From Diplosphaera chodatii (lineage: Eukaryota; Chlorophyta; Trebouxiophyceae; Prasiolales; Stichococcaceae): DNA of 64,000 nucleotides. This document shows positions 28,512 through 39,100 of the stretch, piece by piece; the first letter of the stretch is position 1; each line of letters starts with the position of its first letter. The notes beneath the pieces are model-generated. The model made no database searches, was not told the origin of the DNA, and saw nothing but the letters and a program-made list of their open reading frames with translations. Position numbers and translations under genes: made by a program. Where the stretch lies: contig JAALGY010000042.1 in NCBI GenBank assembly GCA_032358165.1, forward strand, positions 248,001-312,000, read 5' to 3'.

Positions 28512-29646
28512 ACTGCCAGGCAGGTCGCAGCAAAGATTGCTGACAGCAGCGGCAGATGTCTGACACTGTGTCCGTTCTGGGCATGAGCTCCAGGCAGCTT
28601 CAGCTCATCTTACACTGTTTATTGTTGTTGCTACTTGCGCGTTGTTGTGCCACTTGGGATAGACCCTCGGTGGTTCGTTGATGTACATTCAAGTTCATAG
28701 TGTGCAGTTGCATATGCTGTAGATGATATTCACTGGGACAGGAAACATCCAAGGCTCCTATAAGCACAGGCAAACTACCTAATAAGTATTTGAGAACAGT
28801 GTTCACTCATCAATGGACGCAGTGTCAGCTGCCAGCGCAGGCATGGTGATCTGCGGCATCAGATTGTGCTTGGTGTGTATTCTCCAGCAAGGAACCACAA
28901 GCAAAGTGCACATTGTTCTGGCTTGCCATGTCACGGAGTCACGCCAGTCGTCCTGCTCACTCCAGATGAGACTTGGCGGCTTGGCTGTCATGCAATACAA
29001 CTGCTGTATCACCGAAGCTAATTCCGTCAACGCTTCTGCAAACTGCAGCAGCTGCATGAGCGGTGCCTGGCCGCAGCCGATTCCGTCAGCGTCACTGCCT
29101 CGCTCTTTCGCCAGCTGCTGGAGGTTGAGGTTGCAGCACCGTAGTGTGAATGGTGCCCGCCGCCAGCTGCGTCTGGCGTCTGCACATGTGTTTATGAAGT
29201 GTGCTGCTCAACTGCCAGTGCTGCAAGGCAGAAGCTGGTCGCATCTGGACCCGCTGCTGTTACCAGCTTTCGTGCACACTGCCAATCCCTGCAGCACTGC
29301 AGGCGTGTACTGCTGTCATGTCACAGCCGCCGCAAAACCAAAGCGCAGGCGCACATGCTCCATCCATCGTTCTGCTGGAGTGCTGACGTCCGCAGCGCGT
29401 GGCCCCCATCAGGTCTCCCCACCTGATCAATTGACCACGACCGCCTTTGCCAAGTGTTGAGATCGTGTGCTTGCCACATTTTCGACCGCTGGCTAGGCTC
29501 GCCATGAAGCAAGGCTGCCGAAATATCACCACACTACGTTTGGTGATACATAGTATGCTGTGCCATTATCGAGTAGCAGGCAACAGCGTCACATGACAAA
29601 CAAGGGCAGCATGGCAGCAGGATGAGGTCCTACATCGAGCACCTGG
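28512..29646. other. Convergent spacer with unexplained minus-strand ORF
   Basis: Between the stops of the CobW gene (plus) and kelch gene A (minus). A minus-strand frame is open for about 130 codons down to a stop at 28803, including QLLQFAEALTELASVIQQL. Its codons are not G/C-ending like those of the neighbours. No start or splice partner was found, so I do not call it a gene. Confidence 0.4.
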
Positions 29647-32600
29647 CTATGGCAGCACCACTGCGAGGCGCTGATTGGCAATCCCACCCCTTGATCGCTT
29701 GGTCGCCATGCTGCCGGCGTCCGACCAAGCGGACGCTCCAGGGTACAGGCGTTCGGCAGAGTTCAGGTTGCCAACGTCAGTGTTTCCCCCTGCAACACAG
29801 ACCGTGCCTTTGCAGGCTATCTATAGTAGTATTATAGTATCTATAGAATGTTGGCGTGAACAGCTGCATGGCGGCTGTCTGTGTGCAAAATGCATTGTGT
29901 CAGCATGCCGGCAGCATGCACTCCGGCGGTGACTTCAACCCAGCCCGTCAGCAGGCAGGGGTGAAAGCCGCACCGCCCATGACGAGGCATGACCCATCTG
30001 CAGGGGCCAAAGATGGGGGCGTGAATCACAAATCACTGTGCACGACAGCATTTATGCATCATGTCCGTCATCGTGCTCAGGCAGAACCTGCTTGAAAAAC
30101 CTGTTGAAAGCAGGTTGTGACGTACACGTGCTTCACCACACGAAACCGAAGCTGTCCAACCAACAGTGTACTGCAACTTGCCTGGTAGAGACAGCGCCGA
30201 ATGTAACCAGCGACCCTATGCACATCACAACGCTGCCTGGCATCGAGGGCTGGGCAACAAGCGTGTACATATGTGGTGTGAGACACGAGACACAGTAGTA
30301 TGCAACATGTCCTGCACCATGGATGAACAGGCGGGGAGAGTCGCATGTTTTGTGGTAACGGTTCAAATGTATACGGGCCTCCCGAAAAGTTTCGCACACT
30401 CACCGTCTGCAACGTTGGGCCCGTAGCGTTCCAGACCATGTTTTCCTCATCCAGCACCTGCAGCGTCAGGCGCACAGCAAGCATGGGCGGCCCCTCGTCT
30501 GCTTGCCAGCTCGTGCATGTTGAACAGCCACCAGGAACGGCCATACATGCTGCTGCCGCCCGGCCATGACTTGCGCCACCATGAACCAATGCGGCCATTC
30601 TGGCAACACGACAGCTGGCAGACTTGCCTGCACGGTACCCACAGTGTTAGAACCACCGTTGGTGTTGACCCCGCCAATCAGGTAAGCCGTTGCATCATTG
30701 TTGCAGCTGGCAAGTGTGGGCCACTCGAGTTGCACCTGCATACACAGAATATGGTCGCCAGTGCTGTCACACAGCTCTGTATTGAGGAGCAATCCAAGCT
30801 GGGCAGGCTGTCGACAGGCGCTGTTAGTGGGCACGGCGAACCTCAAGAGGCACTGCCACCCAGGCGGCGGCTCCTGCCTTGAGCATGTAGCTGGACGGCT
30901 GGTTGGGCGGCCCAAAGCTGGGCCTCACGCTTGCCACAAGTGTGCCAGTTGTGAGCAACACCTGCGTGCAGGGCGTTTGATGAGCTGGTTGCCATCGCAT
31001 AGGCGTCAGCTGCGCACGCTGTCGATGAGAACAACAAGCAATTCTGCGCGGTTGTGCAGGTGTGCTTCAGAGTGATGTCCGCACGCTGCTTACCAGCTGG
31101 ACGGCCCATGCTTGGCTGGCATCGGCTTTACCCAGGAAGCCGGGCAGGCTTGGAAAGGGTTCGTACTGCTGCGTGGTTTGATTGAACAGCTCGCAGCTGA
31201 CAGACACATCAGTAGAATCAGTCTGTGCGTTGTACCCGCTGCAGTGCAGTGGGCTACCCTGCACATGTGTGGAAGAGTTGGTCGTGGGCATGTGATAGGC
31301 CTGAATCACGACAACATGACATGGCTCCTGAGCAGGAAGCACAACAAGCAGAGCTGCATGTTGTCGCAGGGAGGTTTCACCGACACGCCACTACACAATG
31401 CCGGTCAGGCACCTGGTACAGGACGCTGCCATGGTTGGTGCGCTTGGTGGTCATTGATGGTGCGACCGCCCAGGTGTTGGTGGTCGAACTGTACACCTGC
31501 AGGTTCACCATGTTCAGATGTTCAACTCAGTGCATGGCTGCAGCGCTGGATTCTCGTCACTGAATGCAGGATTACTACACAGTACCAGAGCAGGCTACCT
31601 CGCAGGATGACACAGCGTCAGAGCCTGTGTCGTCGTACCCTCCACAGGCAAGCGCAGAGCCGCCATCTGCAGGTGTACAGAACCAGAAGTAATTAGCCAA
31701 CAGCCGGCAATGAAGCCGCCATGCAGGCGACCTCCCTTGCTCCCTTGTCTGGATCATATGCACAACTGTTCCACCCAGGAGCGGCATGTGACCCTGCCGG
31801 CCATTCAACACGAACCAGATCACCCAGACCCGGGCGGGGCACGCTGAACGTGCAGCCAGGTTGCAGAGAGGCTTGTGCCAACGCGGAACACGCCTGTGGT
31901 CACCTGGGAGTGCCAACAATGTGAGCCCGGTGCGGGTCGGCGCCGCCACAAATGGGCCTGCGCAACAGGGACCAAGGTTTGTAACAGTGTGCATAACAGG
32001 AGGGAGTGTCCCTCCGGAGTGCTGCATGTAGTTGTAAGTCAGGCTGTGGCAATGTCTCCACTGGTGCATGTTCACGGACCTGTTTTCGTCCATGTGCTGC
32101 TGCCGTGATTGTATACCTGCACCACACAACAGGACCCGGTGACTTCACTCTCGTTCCCCCGCTGACTGCTGGATACACTGAATGCTGGATGCCCCAACGC
32201 ATGACGCCTTGCGTGGGCTCCTGTGTGCCGCGGTGATGTCATCAACGGAGATGAGGACAGTCATTCATCAGCAAGCAGGTCGCTTGAACACAGTGATACG
32301 CTTTCTACTATCACCATGCATGCTGCCTCTAGTTTTGAGGCAAGGGAAAAACGCGCCTCAGAGGTGTTCAGCCTTGTTCCAGAGGCATTTGCACCACCAG
32401 CCCACAGCACGAGCGAGTTTCCCAGCTTAACCTATATGAAAGAAGCGAGCGAGCACTCTGCAGACCGTGGTGTCTGAGTCATGATCGATGCATGGCAAGT
32501 GACCGAGCAGGTTGTTTGCGCCAGCGGTGGCGCCCTCAGATGTCTACCAAGGTACGTTGTGCACTTCAGGGCTGGTGATGCAGTGTTCAACCCAGAGGAA

Positions 32601-35085
32601 CACAGCTGCAGCAGCAGCCGCATTGAACCATATAGCCACGGCCTCACCAGTGCTGCATAGGCCCGGTAGCCAGACGGCTGCGGAGTTGCGTCCCACTGCG
32701 TAGTCCCCGCGACGCGATAGCGCTCGGCGTGCGGCGGGCGGGTCTCGTCATTGCCACCTGCAGCATTATTGCACAGGTACAGAGCTCTGCTTTCATGCGT
32801 GCATGACCACGCACAGTGTCAGGGGAGATGGCACTGTCGTCCTGCCACAGGCAGCATATGGGACGAGAATCGATCCTCACCCACACCCATGACAACGTAA
32901 TCCGGCGGTGGGGGCGGTGGGGATGGTGGCGGTGAGGGTGGCGGGCTTGGCGGCGGTTGGGGCGGTGGGGACGGCGGGGGTGAGGGTGGAGGACTCGGCG
33001 GTGGCTGGGGCGGTGGGGATGGCGGGGGTGAGGGTGGCGGACTCGGTGGTGGCTGGGGCGGTGGGGATGGCGGGGGTGAGGGTGGCGGACTTGGCGGTGG
33101 CTGCGGCGGTGGTGATGGTGGTGGGCTTGGTGGGGGGGATGGCGGGGGCGATGGTGGAGGCTGGGGTGGTGGGGACGGGGGCGGTGAGGGTGGCGGACTC
33201 GGCGGCGGCTGCGGTGGCGGCGAGGGCGGCGGCGCCGGCGGCGGGGATGGCGGCGGCGCCGGCGGCGGTGAAGGTGGCGGTGAAGGGGGCGGATGCGGTG
33301 GCGGGGACGGCGGTGGCTGGGGTGGCGGTCGTGGCGGCGGGGGCCGGGGGGGCGGTGGCGATGGGGGCGGCGGGCCTGCAGCGGGGATGGCATGCCCCTG
33401 CTGATCAGCAGCTGTACCGTGCGTTGATCTAGTATACATGCCGGGTGCTGACAGTGAAGATGTCGGACAGCAGCACTGCTGTCCAACCCTTCCACATGCG
33501 AGTGGCAGGGCGCCTGGGATCAGTGGTTCCCTGCCAACGCTGGTGTCCACGACAGCAGGCATGTGTTCTAGGAGGCTCACTGCAGGTGGTGCGTGCGGCG
33601 TTGACTGTGGATCCGCGTGGGCACACGCCACACTGGCTCTGGCCTGCCTTAGCGGAGAAGCGCTGGCCGCCGCCTGCACCAACCCCCGTGCACCGCCCGC
33701 AGCTCGAGTCCCCGCTGCCTGCCTTTGCAGTGCCAGGTGGACATTTCTCCGGCGCCCCCAAACGACCTGGCTGCACGCCCGGGCCGAAGGTGATACACGT
33801 CGTCCTGGCAGCGTTCACACGCTTGCCAACGGGACAGGCCTTGCAGGAGAGCTGCTGTGCGCTGGGCTGATAGGTGCGGCCGATGCACTTTGCGCACTTC
33901 TGGTTGCCCAGCTTGGCCTTGGCGCTGCCTGGGGGGCAGGGCCGCGCAACCTCCGACCTGTCCAGCTGGTGTCCTGCCCCAGCCACTGTAGCAGGGACAG
34001 TCCATCAGTCATCAGCGTACGCACGGCATGCTGGAAACACAGAACATGGCCGTGCAGCTGTTCACTGATGTATTTGGCAGCGCGATAGATGCATTGCAAA
34101 CCACCTCCTCTGGGAGTCAAGCTGCAATGCTTCAAAGGTGCATGAGTTTATGGCTGCACTCCTCCAGCAGCATGATGACGCAATTGTGACTCATTTCCTC
34201 ACCGACTTGGCAGCGATGCAGCGCGTAGGCCCTGGCATCGCGGACGGCGGTGCAGCAGGACTTCTTGGCGGTGACCTTCTTGGGAACTGAGTACGTGCAC
34301 CGCAGGCACTGCGCACCGTGGATCTGCAGCGCGACAACACAGCCCCTGTTACATCGTTCGTGCACCTTGTTTGAGCAGTACGGGTTGGGTCTGCGGTGCA
34401 GCCGCTGGGGGTTTGCAGGTGCGAAGGCTGTGAATGTCGTTAGCGACAGGTTTCACAGCATATGGCATTCTCACTTTGATGCAGTTTGATCTGTAGCGGT
34501 CCAGTTGACTGCATCTCGGGCTGGACTGCGCCGCGCAGCGTTTCAGAAGCGCGGCGACCTGCAGGCACGCCACAACAGGTAAAAGTTGCAAGTTGCATAG
34601 GCATGATATGACATCAGCGCCAAGCACGCTGTTACCCGGCGCTACAAGACACCCCAAAGTAGGATGGGCACGTGACAAACCAGGTCTATGGTAGGTGCAG
34701 CTGTTGGTGTAGCCAGCACACAGCCATGCAACATGCTGTTGAGTACCGCAGATTCAGAATTCAAAGGTGTGTGCGAACGTGCTGCCAGGAGAAGCTGTTC
34801 AGCACGTGCAGGTGAGGCGAACAGTGATTACGCCAGCGCAGCCCGTGCGGCTCGAATCGGCAATTAGAGACAGCACGGCACCTGTGGATCGCTGCGCCCG
34901 CCGACGAAGAGCAGAGTCCGCGCGCTGGTCTCTTTTGAGCCTGCCATCGCCGCTGAAAGGCAGCTGTGATCAGCTGTCAGAGGCAGCGCCCCGCCCTCAG
35001 CATGAGCCGCCAGCCCTCCGTCGGCGGCCAGAAGCCCAGCCAGCACGCACAGCCATGCAGCTGCTCGAAAGTGCGCACTTGCCAT
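29647..35085 (-). CDS. Secreted Cys-rich / proline-rich / kelch protein A
   Basis: Predicted extracellular or cell-wall protein; exact role unknown. Eighteen exons in transcript order: 35085-34882, 34685-34653, 34558-34475, 34323-34203, 33985-33581, 33375-32881, 32757-32648, 32431-32357, 32116-32080, 31957-31904, 31666-31599, 31496-31413, 31258-31094, 30961-30842, 30735-30634, 30457-30400, 29997-29974, 29789-29647; about 793 aa. Order: signal peptide (AAAWLCVLAGLLAA); Cys-rich part with CAKCIGRTYQPSA and CGRCTG units like GCC2/GCC3 ephrin-receptor repeats; a stalk of about 150 residues of SPPP/QPPP; and a kelch or galactose-oxidase-like propeller (VLWAGGAN, ALACGGYDD, AYLIGGVN, SCLVMGGGN) to the end. 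Exon 8 ends at a GC donor. Exon 15 may end at 30628 instead. It is a tandem paralogue of 36148-41316. Confidence 0.85.
32900..33370 (-). repeat. Proline-rich stalk minisatellite
   Basis: Imperfect tandem repeat in exon 6 of kelch gene A with a unit of about 48 nt coding QPPPSPPPSPPPSPPP, repeated about six times. It resembles hydroxyproline-rich cell-wall stalks of algae. Confidence 0.9.
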
Positions 35086-36147
35086 CTTGGGAGCGGAGTC
35101 AGGCAAGGACAAAGAGTGCAGCGATACTTATGTTGGCTCGCCAAACACGTTTGAGGATATTTGTTGGGCATCGCTAGCTGGCATGTTGACTGATGTAGCG
35201 TAACGCACGTTCATACGATCGGTGCAGGGGTGTACACAGTTGCACCCAGGTGTGGGCGGCTTGTCCGCTGCATGTGCTGGTGTCGATGTTAAAGTCTTGA
35301 TGAATACATACAGGCTGTATGTAAAGGGCGAGCATCTAGTGGTGGCAGTCATTCTCCAACGGTTGTTCACATGCACGGCGCGGCTTCAGTACCGCTGCAC
35401 AGGACGAGCATCTTCCTACACAGTGTGCCATCTACCTCGCTCGACAGTCCCCACGCATGTTGGCTGCATGCCCACGCAACTCAGTATCGATCGTGAGCGC
35501 AATTCCGCCAGGGGCTTGTGCATGTCCAACGCAACGCAATACAGAGCGCATCCTCAGTGCACCCCGCCACCATCCTCAGATTGCTCTACCCCTGGTCATC
35601 TATCGGAGGGGCTGCTGCGCATCTATAGTACTGATGTTCCCATCCAGCGCAGGGTACGGCAACAAAGCCCAGGTTGGCCGCTCCTGACAACGACAAGCAA
35701 CCAGCCTCGCTCATCTATCCAGCCCGCGCATAGGCCACCATGCTGGCCACCGTAGAGCGGCGGCACCCGTCAGGCTCGCGGCAGTTCCCGGGGATGACCT
35801 GACGAGCAGGTGTGTGTCACCAGAGAGCGGAGTGGCTGCCGCACCGCACTCCCACCATATGTGCATCGCAGCGCAGGCGCATGTGCTGCATCTTCTTGGC
35901 AGTCCTTTGCAGCATGGTGTCAGGTGGCCACCAGCAGGGCTCCGCACCTGATGACCAACCCAGGACGAACAGGTTCAAGGCAGAGCTGTCAGCATTGCGT
36001 GCTGCAATCAACAAGCTTGTTTCGTGACGGACACATGATGCATCACTGTGACACTCATCTAAAGCAAGCACCGTGCCACAGCTGTGTGTCCATGCATGGC
36101 CTGGCAGTTGGCCAGCAGGATGAGGTCTGCGAGGCTTTCGCGCCTGG
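35086..36147. other. Intergenic between the two kelch paralogues
   Basis: About 1.06 kb between the start of kelch A and the stop of kelch B. It holds the kelch A promoter and kelch B 3' UTR. No other gene, repeat or RNA feature is supported. Confidence 0.5.
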
Positions 36148-39100
36148 TCATGAAAGCATCACTGCAAGGCGCCCATTGGCAATTGATGATCGCGATCTGC
36201 TGTTGGTCGTGTTGCCGGCATCCGACCAGGCCGTTGCTCCCGAATAGAGGCGCTCGGCTGGTTTCACTGGGTACCCATTGTCAGTCTCCCCTGCACATAC
36301 CAAAGTGCACTGCTCATGCGCCACATCACTGGGAAGTCTTCAAAGGCGACTCTATGCAGCACACAAAATGCGGGTGCGAGTTGTTGGCAGTGTGTAGCAG
36401 AGTGCGGTGTGGCGATCATCCACCCCACAACTACAGGGGCTCAGGTGCGCACCGCCAATGACGAGGCAGGAGCCATCTGCAGGAACCAGATTGGGGAATC
36501 GTGAGACGCATGTGCATGGTCACACCCATGATGTCCATCCGCATGCATGAAGGAGCAGGCCGACAGGCTGTCATGCAGGAGAGTAGCTGAGGGCAAACAG
36601 GTATGGCATGCCGCTTCTTACACACGGAATGGCTCAGCATGAAGCAAGGCGCTGCGACCTACCTGGCAGTGACAGCGCCGACGCCAACGAGCGACCCTGC
36701 ATGCACAAAACGATGCTGTCTGACACATGAACGAAGCTGGCCCGACACGTGCGTGGGTAGCTGCTGCAAGCTCCATACGGCCTCAAGTGAGCGTGTGGTT
36801 CTCTCAACTACTGCAGGAACACCCGTCTGCATTTTGAGTAACCATAGCAATGACAGAGGCAAGCTTTTATCGAATGCGCCGAGGCACCCACGTTTTGCAG
36901 GGGTGGGCCCGCTTCCCAAACCATGTTGTCCTCGTCCAGGATCTGCAGATTCGGACAACACGCTTGAGCAGCCGCTTGCTTGGCAACCCTCGCCACAAAC
37001 GACAATCAAGGCGGCCATGTATGTTGCTGTCTATGTTGTCCCTGGTTTTGTCGACGGCACACCAAGTGAAGCATCACAGCCGACAGCAGAAACCACTGGC
37101 AACTCGCCTGCACATTGTTCACAAATGATACGCCTCCGGTGAAGTTGACCCCGCCGATCAGGTACGCTGTTGCATCGTTGTTGCAGCTGGCGAGCGAGGG
37201 CCACGTGACGTCGAGCTGCAGTCAAAAACAGGTACCAGCCGTCAGGTCTGTCTGTATTGCTCTGCAGTTTTGCCGGTGGTCGATGAACGGCGGCTTCGGC
37301 TGATGCGGCGTACCTGAACAGGCACTGCCACCCAGGCAGTGGCCCCCGTCTTGAACACGTAGCTGGACAGTTGGTTGGGTGGCCCGCCGCCGGGCTTGAG
37401 GTGTGCCACCAATGTGCCACTGGTCAGCAATACCTGCATGCATTGTATTTGTCGTGGTGGGCAGCACAATCAATCGTATAACATGGGCGAGCTATCGGGC
37501 AGCAGAACACTGAGCTCCTCTGCAGACCGAGCAGATGTGTACAATGTGATGGCTTTGCAGTACGCACCAGCTGGACGGCCCATGTGGTGGCGGTCTCGGC
37601 GTGACCATCAAAGGCAGGTATGCTTGGGAAGGGCTCGTACTGCTGCGTAGTCTGGTTGAAAAGCTCGCAGCTGACCGACACGTCGGTTGTGGCAGCCTGT
37701 GCGTTGTACCCACTGCAGTGCAGTAGGCCGCCCTACACATGCAGGAATGCGTATGAGCAATGCATATGGGACCAATAGTATGTCACTTGACACAGCTCTC
37801 GAGCATTGTGAGCTCCATTGCTATTGCGCAATAGCAACAGGGTCTGGTGCTGGCAGCCGTCTGTGCCAGTCAGCCACCTGGTATAGGACGCTGCCATGGT
37901 TGGTGCGCTTGGTGGTCATTGATGGCGCTGGTGTCCAGGTGTTGGTGGTCGAGCTGTACACCTGCAGATTGACCGCGTGCTCACATGTTGAACGACACCG
38001 CATGTTGAATGCTAGGGTTTAGGGTTTAGGGTTTAGGGTTTCCCTCTCATCACTGGAAGCACCGGTGATGCCGTGCGGCAGAGCAGGTCACCTCGCAGGA
38101 AGATAGCGCGTCAGAGCCTGTGTCATCGTACCCTCCGCAGGCAAGCGCCGAGTTGCCGTCTGCAGTCATCCAGAAGCGGGAGATATGCCAACAGCTGTCA
38201 AGCTATCATGCTGATGATTACCACGGGGGTTCAACACTTGTCATGTGCACCGCCCAGATGTGAAGAGCGCATACAGGCATCTGCCATTCCCGGATGAGAG
38301 GTGCGGTGGTCACCTGGGAGCGCAACCAACGTCAGCCCGGTGCGGGTCGGACCTGCCACAAATGGCCCTGCGCAACAGGGCCGGGAAGGTCACTAAAGCT
38401 GTGTACAACTACCTGGAGGATCTGATACACCACCAAACGAGGATGCCGTGGTGCGCGGGTTCATATGATATGCTGAAGACAGCACCTGTTTCGGTCCATG
38501 TATTGGGGTTGTTGACCGGATTATACACCTGTGGGCGGCGGGGACATCATCAGAACGTGATGGTTTTGCAGACGACATAGACCGTACGGCTGGGAGACAA
38601 AGGTGTTTGGGAACACGTCCCCAACCTGAGATCTGCATGCTGCGTGAGTCACTTGAGTTACTGGACAAGAAGTGAGTGCACAGAGTTCATAGTAGGCATG
38701 CCTCGGAGGTGTTGAGACGGTTCCCCAACAGGTCACTGCCGCCAGCCCAGAGCACCACCGAGTTCCCCAGCTTGACCTGTGTTGACCTTGTGAAGTCTTA
38801 ACGTATGAACATGGTCCATGCCTGACAAGCAGCAGATGCTACAGTGGCTGGAACTGAGGCTGTAGCTGTGCCAGGTTGACGTGCCTGGCTGTGACCACAG
38901 GTGCGCATGCTCAGGTGGGTGCAGCGATGCACACAGGGAGCAGTCACAGTTGAGGGCACAACCCCCGGATGGGTCCCTCTACACATCGGCCTCACCAGCG
39001 CTGCACCAATCCGGTACTTAGAGGGCTGCGCGACCGGGTTGTCCCATTGCGTGGGTGTCGCCAGGCGCTGCCGCTCGGCATGTGCCGGAGCGCCCCTGTT

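Noticed and set aside
28813..29460. Plus-strand ORF of 215 codons after the CobW gene
   Set aside because: No motif, no neighbouring splice partner and composition like random translation of moderate-GC DNA.
32908..33432. Plus-strand ORF of 174 codons rich in Val, Gly and Ala
   Set aside because: It is the antisense of the proline-rich stalk of kelch gene A; its regularity comes from the minisatellite.
34475..34685. Possible frameshift in kelch gene A relative to B near exon 2, suggesting a pseudogene
   Set aside because: Using the acceptor at 34686 gives an 11-codon exon (TWFVTCPSYFG) in phase 0, so the frame is intact.
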